64,000 nucleotides of DNA from contig NC_058158.1 in assembly GCF_020080835.1 (NCBI RefSeq), positions 21,538,430 to 21,602,429 of the forward strand, given 5' to 3'. Made by a program: the position numbers and the translations under genes. Source of the stretch: Cotesia glomerata (Eukaryota; Arthropoda; Insecta; Hymenoptera; Braconidae). This document shows, in pieces, positions 33,068 to 44,397 of this stretch (positions are counted from its first letter, which is position 1; each line of letters starts with the position of its first letter). The notes below the pieces were generated by a model. The model was not told where the DNA came from. It was given only the letters and a program-made list of their open reading frames with translations, and ran no database searches.

Positions 33068-34919
33068 TGTGACATGGGAAAAATTTCCCATGTCAAAAGA
33101 TTATTTTGGTTAATTGTTTAAATTCATTTTCTTTTATTATTTAATTATTTTGGCTCAGCTGAAGGAAGGCGGAGATTCGACGCGACTGTGTCGCCCCAAA
33201 CGGTCTCCTGATCAGAGTGCGAAGCTCGAGGTAAGACAGGTTGGAGGGAAAAGCGCCGAATTTGAAAAGTATGCATGAATGAGTGTGAATATTGTAAAGA
33301 GTATGATGAGTGGGTCCGATTATTTTATGTAAGTTCTTCTTTATTATGTAAGCCATAATTTATAGCTAAATTTGTCATTAAAGACAAATTTGGGAACTGG
33401 GGAAATAAAGGATAAAGGGGGGAGGAGGGACTTTACAGTCCGCCAGCCTTCCCGCCAATTAAGTTAGCGCCTTTTGACGAGCCAACACCGACTTCAAGGA
33501 GTTTACTGCGGCCACAGGGTGAGTTTGATCGATAATTCTAGCTTCAGGGTGTCCTCACCGCGACATCGCGATCAATTTTAGTAAATTTCACCAGTTTGAT
33601 TTTTGGTGTAATTTTTTGTATTAATATTTTTTTTTACGACAGTAATTATTGAATTCCTTTCGGATTATCGAGACGTGTGTGACGACACTCTGAGGCCCGG
33701 TACCATTGTGTTGTTTGAACTTGTGTGTGTGTTCGTGACCTCCCCACGTGGGAATTGATACCGTGCTTTTGATCCGTGTTGTTTATTTTTGTGATTACTG
33801 AATTGGACGTTCGATAAATTTGGAGTTGTTACGACAACTAGCCCGACCGACGCGCCATCTCCAAGCGCGAGCCCAATTTACCTCGAGCTTCTTCATCTAC
33901 CCTCGACTTAATTGATTTACCGACCGTGAGTGTTACCCACCGCGAGCCGCCAAAAAATTGAAATAATTAAATGTGTCAAAATTGATTTCGATAAATATTT
34001 GAATTTTGCTTTTTGTTGTTTGCGGCGACAATTGAACTTATTGTTAGTTATAAGTAATTAACTTTTTTATTATTATTTTTTTCTTAAAATTGTTTTATTG
34101 TTACGATCGATCAATTTGAGAGTAATTAATTGTTCATTCAGTCGCATTAATGACTATTAACCAACTCAAGGTTAATTAATTGTTTAATCATTAAGTATTT
34201 GTACTTTTATTTAATTTAAAATGAATTAAATTGTTTATTTCGCCGCACAATCAGTTATTAACCAATTTGAGGTTAATTTATCGTTTATTCACTAGTATTA
34301 TTACTCTTATTTAATTTAAAATGAATTAAATTGTTTATTCCGCCGCATAATTAGTTATAAATTAATTTGAGGATTTTGTGAGCCGATGACGAACCGAAGT
34401 TAATTATTCTTTTGATTTTTTTTTGTTTTACTTCGATTTCGATTATTTTTAGTATCGAGTAATTGATTATGTCAACGTAATACTAATTATAGTATATTAT
34501 ATTGTATTATAGTATATTACTATTTGCGAATTATCGACTGATCACAGCTATAATTTTTTTTGTTGTTATTATTGTCGTTATTTCGACGAGAATTAAATCG
34601 TTATTATACGAACTTGGGGACACCTTATGAATTATATTGGTGACTGCTAGAATAAATTGTTAACTAAACATTCGGTAATCAATTTTTTTTACTTCTTCCC
34701 TCCCCGAGATCACGTAGATTTAATACTTTTGCTTTCGCCGATTATTCGAATTTTTGAATCTCTTCGTCGCCAACCCGCCGCCCGACGACGATCAACAACG
34801 ACTTCGAATCGTGGAACGGTAAGTTCCTGGCGCCCAACTACCTTCGAAACCCAGGTAAGCCAATTTAGGTGGTGCTCTCCGGCCCTGTCGACGCCAGTGC
34901 CGGTGAAATCCCATTATAA
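33068..34919 (+). mobile_element. LTR-like unit B with terminal palindrome
   Basis: It starts TGTGACATGGG; positions 33071-33096 form a perfect palindrome (TGACATGGGAAA then TTTCCCATGTCA). The interior parallels unit A (CTAGCCCGACCGACGCGCC near 33840). TGGCGCCCAAC at 34828 is a possible primer binding site, 91 bp before the end at ATTATAATA. No protein coding. It holds the empty TTAA site (34720-34723) matching the transposon insertion in unit A. Confidence 0.55.
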
Positions 34920-35456
34920 TATATATAGATAAAGAAGATTTTATTTTGGTATTCCAACTTTATAGTTAATCTATATTTCAATCTATAACGCTAGTAAATA
35001 CTTTGATTTTCTTAGTTTCAACTTATCGCATATAGCAGATTCTTATCAAATTTCGAGCTTATAGGAGCTTATAGGAAATTTAAAATTTTCATTGTTAAGA
35101 CCCACCCCCGCAACTCTCTGTGAGGTAAGATATCGTAAAATTCGTTCATTAATTATTTTTACACCACTTATAGAAAATTCATACAAAATTAAGAGTCTGT
35201 AGGAGCTATAGCTCGGAAATTTTTAATTTTCATTGTTAACGCCCACCCCCCGCAATCCATATTGAGAGTAGATTGTCATAAAATCCGCTCTTAGATCATT
35301 TCTACATCACATATAGGAGATTCCTACTAAATTTGGAATCGATAGGAGCTATAGTTTAAAAATGGGAATTTTCCATTGTCAACGCCCCCGCGACCCCCCT
35401 TGTAGGTGGAATTTCGTAAAATGTGTTCTTAGCTGACCTCTTGGCGAAAGGAATAT
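34920..35456 (+). repeat. Dispersed repeat, copy 3 (partial tandem array)
   Basis: Three more units of the ~142-bp array, with C-rich cores near 35095, 35237 and 35378, ending at TTGGCGAAAGGAATAT where the foldback element begins. Confidence 0.65.
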
Positions 35457-36153
35457 CCGATCAAGAATAGTTCCACTGTAAAAAATTGCGCCAAGTCCAC
35501 GTTCATAAGACTATTATAAGGGCGCGCAGTATACCAATGAATATTTTCAATATTTAAGTGTATTATTCTGCTCAGCCCAAAAAATAAAACGAGTTCCAAT
35601 CTCAAAAGTTTATCCCCTACCGTAGTCGCTCATGACCTTAGTAGTTTATGCGACTTTAAACAAATTAAAAAGAAAAAAAGACTATTATAAGAACAAAATT
35701 TTTTTTCCTTTACAAAAAGAGATAAAATAAAAAAATAAAAAAATCCAAGTAACTGATATGATTGTATATGATTTTCGATTAGTAAAAAAAAATTTGTTGT
35801 AAATTTAAAAATGAAAAAAAAAACAATTTTGGAATGTACTTGGTGGGCGTGGTTGCACAACATTTTTTTTTTCTTGTAAAATTCGTGAAATCGATCTATC
35901 AGGACTAAAAAAATTTGAATTACACAATGATGCACACCAAGTACATTCCAAAATTGTTTTTTTTTTTTATTTTTAAATTTACAACAAAATTTTTTTTAAT
36001 TATCAAAAATCATATACAATCATATTAGTTACTTGGATTTTTTTATTTTTTCATTTTATCTCTTTTTCTAAAGGAAAAAAATTTTGTTCTTATAATAGTA
36101 TTATGAACGTGGACTTGGCGCAATTTTATTACAGTGGAACTGTTTTTGATCGG
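35457..36153. mobile_element. Long foldback element with ~220-bp arms
   Basis: The left arm (35457-35520 plus 35680-35845) and right arm (35935-36153) are near-perfect inverted copies: CCGATCAA(G/A)AA...AGTTCCACTGTA at the outer ends, AAGTCCACGTTCATAA next, and CAATTTTGGAATGTACTTGG at the inner ends, with an 89-bp loop. The right arm is continuous; the left is interrupted by a 159-bp insert. No coding. This is a MITE or foldback-type DNA element. Confidence 0.8.
35521..35679 (+). mobile_element. Retroposed 159-bp sequence with 12-bp target duplication
   Basis: It is absent from the opposite, intact arm, so its limits are known exactly. It is flanked by GACTATTATAAG at 35509-35520 and 35680-35691 and ends in an A-rich tail (CAAATTAAAAAGAAAAAAA). 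A-tail plus a direct duplication is the signature of LINE-mediated retroposition. The body (starting GGCGCGCAGTATACC) is not a tRNA, 5S or 7SL sequence that I recognise. It could be a small SINE, a processed non-coding RNA or a truncated LINE end. Confidence 0.7.
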
Positions 36154-36524
36154 ATTTTAGTATTTTCTTGTAATTACAATGAAAGTTGACAATTTTAATT
36201 GAATACTTTTTCGCGAAAATTAAAAGTAAATATAAGAGAATAATTGCCGGCAAAACACTAAAATCCATCAACATGCATGTGTGTGTGAACCCTTTCAAGA
36301 TTTTAGTTAATTTTTCTTCGGTACCAACTGAAATCTCGCGTTGGATGCACTTTTCATGGCAAACTATCCACTTGAAGCAACAGGTTATGTAAAAATAATT
36401 TCAGCGCACTCTGGCGGCCGTAGATGCAAGCTGTGAATTACTTTTTTTTAATGTAGTTGCGTATCTATAGAAGAATTACTACACATTTTTATTTCATCTA
36501 GTCTGTGGCGCTGACCTTTCCCCA
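36154..36524. other. No recognised feature
   Basis: Mixed AT-rich sequence; the part near 36404-36430 (GCGCACTCTGGCGGCCGTAG) is GC-richer. No coding support. Confidence 0.35.
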
Positions 36525-37838
36525 TCTATGGAGGGTAGAAGTAAGGAGAACCATCTTGTATTGAAGATGAGTTAAAAAAGTGTCCACTTGTAAACAGCAA
36601 ATTATTGTTAGAACACTCACCGGAATAGCGCTAGTGTAGAAAGTGGAAATGATATGAATTTAGCAGTTATAAACAGAGTGAAGTGTGCTGGGTTGAAAAA
36701 TTTAATATTTTTTTTGACTTATGTAGTTAAGAAATATACGGTATTTAAAATCTCAACTATTTACGTAGTCAACTGTAATTTAGTAAATAAATAACAATGA
36801 AACTCCTGAAATAACGTACATAGTAATTTAGTGATTTGTTTTTTATGAAATTTTTTTAATACATCGTTGTTATTTTAATGTTTTTATTTAGTCTAGTCAA
36901 CAAGTTCAAAAACGTGAAAAATAGAGATAAAGGTCCTAAAAGTATGAGCGGATAGCTCATTCGATTCGGAATCAACTAGAAAAAAGTTTTTGAAGGATTT
37001 TGGTGCAGGTAAAAAATTGCAATAGTCATTAACAGAATAAGATGAAAAAAAATGATATTTCATTTTTGATTAATAACTCGAAAAATATTAATATTTAAGC
37101 AATTTTGAACAAAGCTCTTTAAAGAAGAGAAAATTTCCAACAAAGAAGTCTCAACTCTCGGAACTCTATCTCTATTATTTATAACTTTAATTTGACGTTG
37201 AAAATAGGGCTCCACGCGGCTGTTACGGCATGTGAGCGCCACCGCTAAAGAGAGTTCAGCAATAAAAATAATTTTTTTATAACATTAAATGTGATTTTAA
37301 AAATTTGAAAAAATTCTAGTGTCTTCTTAACACTTGAAAGAATCAAGCCCTCAAGAAAAAAAAATTTAATCACCATTTTTCAAATAGTTATTCAATTGTT
37401 AACTAACAAATTTTGTCCCCCGTTGGCATAAACAATGGGATGAAAGGTATAAATAATTGGTCTATAAATTTTAAACTTCGTGGAGCCCTTTTGATATATA
37501 TACTTCATGAGATCCTGCGATAAATTTTCATAAAAATTTATTAATTTATTAATTATGATTTTTTATAACTATTGAAAAAATAAAAATCAAAAAAATGTTG
37601 ATAAAAATTTTTTTTTCAATTAATATTTAGCTATGTCTGTTTTAACACCAAACAATGGCAATAATTAACGCAGGTTATGAATTTCTTACGCAATTTGTTT
37701 ATAAAATTTTTTTAAACAAATAGAGAAATTCGATATTTTTGAAAATTTTTTTTTGCTACTTTGTTGTCCACAGAAAATTATGATTTTTAAATACGGTAAA
37801 TATAGCGCTCACTTGATTTCTCAATTAAGAAATTAACA
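36525..37838 (+). repeat. Dispersed repeat, plus copy (pairs with 50300-51010)
   Basis: 36525-36710 matches 50818-51010 in reverse (AGTGTCCACTTGTAAACAGC, CTAGTGTAGAAAGTGGAAAT). 37395-37790 matches 50430-50815 in reverse (ATGTCTGTTTTAACACCAA, GGAGCCCTTTTGATATATA). The 36711-37394 part is missing in the other copy, so it is an insertion here or a deletion there. Non-coding. Confidence 0.65.
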
Positions 37839-38377
37839 TATCTTTTAAACTATTAGTGATACGATAAAGGACATTCAAGTCTTTTTGATAGAAAATAAAT
37901 TTTTCTTTCAGATGAATCTAAGATCAAGTTCGTATTTATAGTTTATTAGCTATTAGATGCATTTACTTATAAAAATTCTTTTTTTTTTTTTTACTTATTC
38001 GTATCTTTTGTGATCTTTAACTTGTTAAATTATGCAGATACAGCAAAAAACCTTAACCTTTTAATGTTCGGCCTTGAATCCCTACTCTTATTTCGAATCA
38101 TATGTCTTTTACTTTAAGTGAGAGAGCTATAGTCTTTTTCCTAGAGAGGGGGCCAGAAAAGTAGTAGAAAGGGACGCATGGACACACTACTACAACTAAA
38201 CCGTCTTTCACACAACCGCATAACGGACTATGGTTGGCTCTCTCCCCTAACAGCTCACACTGAGATTCATTGCGATTCCAGAACATTAAAGGGTTAAAAC
38301 AATTTTTTTGAGGGATAAATTACCTAACAAATTATTAATTAATCATATTTTTATTTCTAATTGTTTTAACAATATAT
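37839..38377. repeat. Left arm of a large inverted-repeat element
   Basis: It matches 39461-39755 in reverse: outer TCTTTTAAACTATTAG, then GATCAAGTTCGTATTTATAG, ATTATGCAGATACAGC and, after the MITE, ATTACCTAACAAATTATTAA. Arms are about 295 bp without the insert. The enclosed 1.1 kb holds a MAR fragment and unassigned sequence. Confidence 0.75.
38057..38293. mobile_element. piggyBac-type MITE (237 bp) with TTAA duplication
   Basis: Ends CCTTTTAATGTTC and GAACATTAAAGGG are inverted repeats of the CCYTTT type seen in piggyBac elements. TTAA flanks both sides (38053-38056, 38294-38297). The opposite arm of the host inverted repeat has a single TTAA at the matching place (near 39542), which is an empty site. 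Non-coding. Confidence 0.8.
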
Positions 38378-38539
38378 CTTTTTAACTTCCCGCTAAGAAA
38401 ATCGAAGATTCGAAAAATCGGGAAGTTATTGTTTTCACCCCGTTTTGCAAAAATCGAGGTTTCAACAGATCTCGACGTTTTGAAGCCCTAAGAAGCTTTC
38501 CTGACTATTTTTACGATGATGTCCGTACGTCTGTATGTA

Positions 38540-38607
<68 letters not shown>

Positions 38608-39000
38608 TGTGTGTGTGTGTGTGTATGTGTGTGTGTGTGTGTAAACCTCTTATAACTTTTGAACGGCTTGGCCGATTTGATCGTAGTTGGTGTCATTAGA
38701 AAGGTCTTTGCCAAACTTAGATTACCTGTAAGTTGGAACCGATTCGGACCAGTAGATTTCGAGAAATTAAAAAAAAAGTTGTTTTTTTTTCATTTTTTGA
38801 AAATATCACCGAATTGACTGAACCGATCGACTTCAAAAACTAACCAGCTCTTAACCTTGAGAACCTGCATCGATCGCCACCAAATGCGTCAGAATCGGTT
38901 GTTGCGTTCATGAGATCATTGTCGAAAAAAATAAAAAAAAAGTGTTTTTTTTAATAACTCCGAAATTTTTTATAAGATCAATTTTTTTCCTTTATTCTTA
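38378..39000 (-). repeat. MAR repeat, right arm, (GT)n and part of left arm
   Basis: Terminal pair TTAACTTCCCGCTAAGAAAA with CGGGAAGTTATTG, then ATCTCGACGTTTTGAAG, then (GT)n at 38544-38641 with a few AT interruptions, then AACCTCTTATAACTTTTGAA and left-arm blocks. It stops near 39000. Confidence 0.75.
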
Positions 39001-39460
39001 TGACACTATGATTGAATTTACTTCTAACGTTGATGAGCCAAGTTCTTTACGAATTTCTCCTTTGAAAAGAAAAAGAAAGCGTCAAATATAAAATAAAAAC
39101 CGTAGAATCAATTTGCAATACTGTAAAGAGTAAAAATAAAGAACGTAAATGTAATCGAATAAATTTTATTATTGTCCAAGCACCTTAATTCATTATTATA
39201 AAAAATCTTATATGCTTTGACCGAAAAAAAGTTACTTTTCGAATAGATTAATAAAATAGTATAATATAAAAATAAGAAATTTGGGATGAAAATTAAAAAG
39301 AATAAGTAGAATCTCGACGAAAAGTCTATTAAACTGTTGAGTATATAACGGGAACAATATTAAATGATTTACACAAAAAGAATTTTGATTTTTTACATAA
39401 TAAAATAGAATACATTCATGCTCAACGGAGCTTCAGTCAAATGGACACCAAACACAGTGA
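39001..39460. other. Interior of the inverted-repeat element, no feature
   Basis: AT-rich and without coding support. Its position between the two arms suggests it is part of that element. Confidence 0.4.
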
Positions 39461-39755
39461 GTATATTGTTTAAACAATTAGCAATAAAAGTATGATCAAT
39501 TAATAATTTGTTAGGTAATTCATCCCTTGACAAAATTGTGTTAAGTTTTTTTGCTGTATCTGCATAATTTAATAAGTTGAAGATCACGAAAAATACGAAA
39601 AAGTAAAAAAAATACAGAATTTTTATAAACAGATGCATCTAATAGCTAATAAACAATAAATACGAACTTGATCTTAGATTCATCTGGAAGAAAGATTCAT
39701 TTTCTATAAAAAAGACTTGGACGTCCTTTATCGTATCTCTAATAGTTTAAAAGAT
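39461..39755. repeat. Right arm of the large inverted-repeat element
   Basis: Uninterrupted counterpart of 37839-38377. It contains the empty TTAA site used by the MITE in the other arm. Confidence 0.75.
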
Positions 39756-40146
39756 AATTACCGTAACTCCTATTCTTTCCCGCTTCACAGCATTATTTAT
39801 ATTTGTAAAAATGCTAGCCGTAAAATGGACGGTGTGGCTTAATGTATATAGAATAATCGAAAGGAAATTTAGTATAGACCGGATAGCTCAAATGGTAGAG
39901 TAGCCGACATGTCTTCGGAAGGTTCTGGGTTCGAATCCCAGTCCGAGCTATCTAATAATTTTTTCTCGCATATTCTATAAACTCACATTAAGATGATCCT
40001 CTCCACATTCCTTTCTCAATCCTTTCCTACCAATATCCTGTTACGTGAATGTGGAACGCTTCACGTAATAATTACGGTAACTCCTATTCTTTCCCGCTTC
40101 ACAGCATTATTTATATTTATAAAAATGTGGAACGCTTCACGATTGA
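39756..40146 (+). repeat. tRNA-like cassette repeat
   Basis: Same family as 24113-24560: core at 39877-39948 with a perfect T-arm (CTGGG TTCGAAT CCCAG) and an intact D-arm (GCTC...GAGT), preceded by GACGGTGTGGCTTAATGTAT and followed by TTTTCTCGCATATTCTATAA. The TTACGTGA...TCACGTAA palindrome is at 40041-40068. The R1-like copy starts right after it. Confidence 0.7.
39877..39948 (+). pseudogene. tRNA-like core of the cassette
   Basis: It is the best preserved of the set at the D-arm, but the acceptor stem has mismatches and the anticodon stem is only four pairs. It is mobile-repeat borne, so unlikely to be a functional tRNA gene. Confidence 0.55.
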
Positions 40147-41501
40147 ATCAGCGAGGGATTGAAGCAAGCGCTGAAATGAAGAGAACGCAAGCGCTGGAGC
40201 GCCTTGGAAAGCTGACCATTGAGGTGCAAAAGTTTGTCCAAACTAAGGTCAATATCCACAAGAAGATAAAGACCAAGACAACCGGTGTAGTCGATGCTCT
40301 TGGAAGATTCAAGAAACTGGACGAGGAATGGCAGTCATCACGACGACGCATTCAAACTAAAGTTGAGACGGAAGAAGCAATGGACACTGGAGCCGACGGT
40401 GACGGCGAATCTGCTGCTGAAGACAAGGGTGAAACTGACACAAGGCCTGGAAAGAGAAACGACCGAAATTCGCCAGAGCCAACCGACAAAGTTACAAAGA
40501 AGAAGGACTTGAAAAAAAGCCCTCCCCAACGACTGGCAGGGCAGGGCGACGAACCTAAGAAGGCGACTGATTGGGAAAAAGTACAGTCTAAGAAGGAGAA
40601 GAGGAAGCTAGCTAGAGAGTAACTCTCAAAGCAGCCGCCGAAGGAGCCCAGGCCAGAGCCTAAGCAGAAAAAACCACGCAAATGGATCAGACCCGACGCA
40701 CTGATCATCCGCCCGGCCGAGAAAACGAAGTATGCCGAGATTCTGCGTCACATAAAGCAGGACGTCCCAGATAAGCAGGTTCGTTTAACGGTAGATAAGA
40801 TCAACAAGACCAGAAGTGGCGACTTGTTGATTACGATTTCGAGGAAGAGCACTGACAAAGGCCAAGCCCTCCAAAAGACGATCGCAGACATCCTTAAGGA
40901 AGAGGCCAAAGTGATCTGCAAAGGACCACAGGAGACCATCGAGATCCGATATGTCGATGACGCCACGACGAAAGAGCATATTTGGACCGCTCTAAAGAGG
41001 GAAGCTGGAGAAAGTTGTGAAATCCCACTAGAGGCAATCAAAATCCGTAAAGCCTTTACGGGTACGCAGACAGCCGCAGTGTTACTACCAGCAGCTGCAG
41101 CACAAAAGTTACTGGAGGGAAACTGCAAAATAAGGATCGGCTGGGTCAATTGCCAAATGAGAGCAACGAAGAGACCCATACAATGCTTCAAATGCTGGCA
41201 CTTTGGGCACTTCAGATCTCAGTGCAAAAGCGAAATCGACCGGTCTAAGCACTGCATAAGGTGCGGAAAAGAAGGACAAAAAATTGCTGATTGTAAAAAT
41301 CCAGCTAAATGTGCACTGTGCGTTGAACGGCACGGCGTAGAAAAGGCGGCTCACCATGCAGGCACGAACAGATACCCCGTCTTCCAAGAAGCGCTCCAGA
41401 AGATAACGAAGCCAAGACATGAAGATATTGCCGCTCAACCTCAATCATTGTGGGGCTGCGCACGACCTGCTCATGCAAACTGTGCGCAAATTAGAGGCTG
41501 A
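40147..41501 (+). pseudogene. R1-clade ORF1 (Gag-like), truncated, one nonsense codon
   Basis: Frame 3 reads from the helical segment MKRTQALERLGKLT through a charged, lysine-rich region to a TAA at 40620-40622, then on in the same frame to three zinc-knuckle-type motifs: CFKCWHFGHFRSQC, CIRCGKEGQKIADC (His to Gln in the second) and CALC...HHAGTNRY, where the last expected cysteine is tyrosine. An indel near 41410 shifts the frame, so the usual stop overlapping the ORF2 start is lost. ORF1 normally coats element RNA. Confidence 0.75.
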
Positions 41502-44397
41502 CGTAGCACTTATAAGTGAGCCTTATAGACACCTGAGTAACCAACCCTGGGAATCCGACAGCACTAACAAAGCCGTTATCTAGTCCTGCGGTAAATGTCC
41601 TTTTCAGAGAACAGTCAACAATAAAGAAGCCGGCTTCGTAGCAGCATGGGTAGATGGCCTCCGCTTCTACAGTTGCTATGCACCACCTAGTCTCTCTAAT
41701 GAACAGTTTGAAGACTTCCTTGATCGGCTAACTGAGGACGCAAGAAAACACTTTTCCATGGCAATAGCTGGTTACTTCAATTCCTGGGCAGCAGACAAGG
41801 GCAGCAAGTTCACTAATACACGTGGAAAAGCACTTCTGGAGGCAATGGCCACACTGGACGTGATCCTTCTTAACACCGGTGACACGCCAATGTATACTAA
41901 GGGAGAGGCAAACTCAATTGTCGACCTTACATTTGTCAGCAGTTGCTTAGCTCGAAGAGGTTTTTCTTGGAAAGTATTGAACATCTACACAGCCAGTGAC
42001 CACAGTGCGATACTATGGGAAAAATCAATTGGCCAAAATCTAACAAGAATCAACAGGAACGCCAGCGCGGTTGGGTGGACAGTTAAATCTCTCGACCTCA
42101 CTGCTTTAGTAGTAGCCCTAAAGTGCGATCCGATCATCGTAGAAACTGCTGAAGAGAAGACCAAGGACCTAATGAGACGACTCACCCAGGCTTGCGACGC
42201 CAGTATGTCTCGGAAACGTGGCATTAATTCAAGACCTTCGGTGCACTGGTGCAACGATCACATTAGCATTCTACGTTCAGATTGTCTTAAAAAAAGAAGA
42301 AAGTCTCAGCGTGGCTACAGACGACCTAACTCCGCAGAGCTGTTGGCAGAGTATAAAAAGGCCCGTCAAGAACTAAACAGAGCCGTTAAAGAAAGCAAAA
42401 GACGCTGCTGAAAGGAGCTGGTCGCAGAAGTAGAGAAAGATCTATGGGGCAGACCGTATAAGGTGGTTATGACCCACCTGAAATGCCAGCCAATGCCATC
42501 ACCTACGTGTCCACAGCTCCTAGAGAAGACTTTTACTGCGCTGTTTCCCCAACAGCCGGTATTCACCTACAAGTTGGAGCAGCTCAACCCTGAAGACATC
42601 CCAACTATCACGTTGGACGAGTTAATAGAGGCAGGCAATCGAGTAGGGAATAATGAGGCGCCGGGATTGGACGGAATCCCTAATATTACCCTGAAATCAA
42701 TCCTTAGGGCAGCACCGGCATTATTCCTGGACGTTTACGATACATGCCTCAAGGAAGGGACTTTTCCCCAGAAGTGGAAACAGCAACGGCTAGTACTACT
42801 TCCGAAGGGGAAAAAGCCGCCGGAAGAACCGTCATTCTATCGACCACTCTGCATGTTAGACACGGCCGGCGAGATATTCGAGCGCATAATTTATCAGAGA
42901 ATAGAGGTTGTAGTCGATCCACACCTGGCAGAGAAGCAGTTTGGTTTCCAAAAAGGACGGTCAACTTTGGGTGCGATCAAATTAGTTGTTGATACAGCCA
43001 AGGACGCAATCGCCGGAACGAGATGGAGGGGTGGAAAGAAGAAATACTGCTTGGTGGCTGCTTTGGACATCAAGAATGCCTACAACTCCGCTAACTGGGA
43101 CTGCGTTATGCGGGCTCTAGAAGGAAAAAACGTACCAGGATACCTTCGCAGAATGGTAGCGAGCTACTTCATGAATAGCGTTCTGAAATATGACACGAAG
43201 AACGGTACGGAACTGTACGAAATCTCCGGAGGAGTGCCACAGGGATCAGTTTTAGGTCCTCTGCTATGGAACATCATGTATGATGGCCTCCTGAGAATAG
43301 TATTGCCCACGGGAGTCAAACTTGTAGCATATGCGGATGACGTAGCTGTCGTGATCGTCGCAAAGCACCTCGAAGAGATAGAAATGGCATTTGATATTAC
43401 ATTCAGACGAGTCAATTTGTGGATGGACATGATGAACTTGCAGCTAGCCAAGCATAAATCCGAGGTAGTGCTCATCACTCGTAGTAAAACGGTAGAAACC
43501 ATCAAGTTGAGAGTCGGAGAACAAGAAATAACATCACAACCATTTATCCGTTATCTGGGAGTGATGCTGGATGCCCGACTCAACTTCAAGCAGCAGGTGG
43601 AACACATCGGTGCCAAAGCGTCAGTAGTGAGGGCTAGTCTCGCACGGCTGATGCCTAACATCGGAGGCCCAATGCAGAGCAGGAGGCTACTTTTGTCATC
43701 AGTATTCACATCAGTGCTCACTTACGGAATATCCATTTGGGCTGATGCACTGGAAACCCAGAAATCATGGAGAAAAGCTGGACCAGTATATCGACTGAGG
43801 ACTCAACGAGTAGCTAGTGCCTTGCGCACTATATCAGAAGAAGCAGTGTGCGTCATTGCCGGAACCCTACCTCTTAGAGTTCTAGCAGAGGAAAGACGAG
43901 CCCTTTACCAACGAAAAAGGTCAACTGCACTGAGCCCTGAAGAACTTAGAATTGAAGAACGGCAGAACAGCATAGGCCGATGGCAACTACAATGGGATGC
44001 TGCAGAGAAGGGTAGGTGGACGCACCACCACATACCTCGGATCGACACTTGGCTTAACCGGAATCACGGCGAGGTCAATTACTATCTTACGCAGATGTTG
44101 TCGGGACACGGGTGTTTTCGAGAGTATCTACACCGCTTTAAGCACGATGACTCTTCGAAGTGCCCGTCCTGCCCAGGAGTTGCTGAAGATGCGGAGCACG
44201 TCTTCTTTGTATGTCCTCGTTTCGATCCATAGCGTAAAGAGTTGGACAGGATCCTGAACCAGAGAATGTAACCAGATTCACTAGTGGAAGCAATGTTGTC
44301 ATCAGAAGCTGCCTGGAACGCTACCAACACGTTTGCAACAGAAGTCCTCAAAGACTTACGTTCCACCGAAAGAAGAAGAGCAAATATCAGAAGATAG
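41419..44397 (+). pseudogene. R1-clade ORF2: endonuclease, RT, CCHC (four nonsense codons)
   Basis: Frame 1 from ATG at 41419 to TAG at 44395. In-frame stops: TAG 41581, TGA 42409 (Trp codon in context), TAG 44230 and TAA 44269. No frameshift. Endonuclease: LNLNHC, SEPYR, then AGYFNSW where the conserved aspartate of GDFN is tyrosine, and SDHSAI. RT: APGLDGIPN, YRPLCMLDTAG, QFGFQKGRST, LDIKNAYNSANW (motif A), GGVPQGSVLGP, YADDVAV, RYLGVMLD. C-terminus: CPSCPGVAEDAEHVFFVC. About 990 codons, the usual size. The longest open stretch is 42412-44229. Confidence 0.85.

Noticed and set aside
40748..41444. Minus-strand frames over R1-clade ORF1, also 46298-46890, 48422-49090 and 52307-52675
   Set aside because: Shadows of the plus-strand Gag and RT frames.
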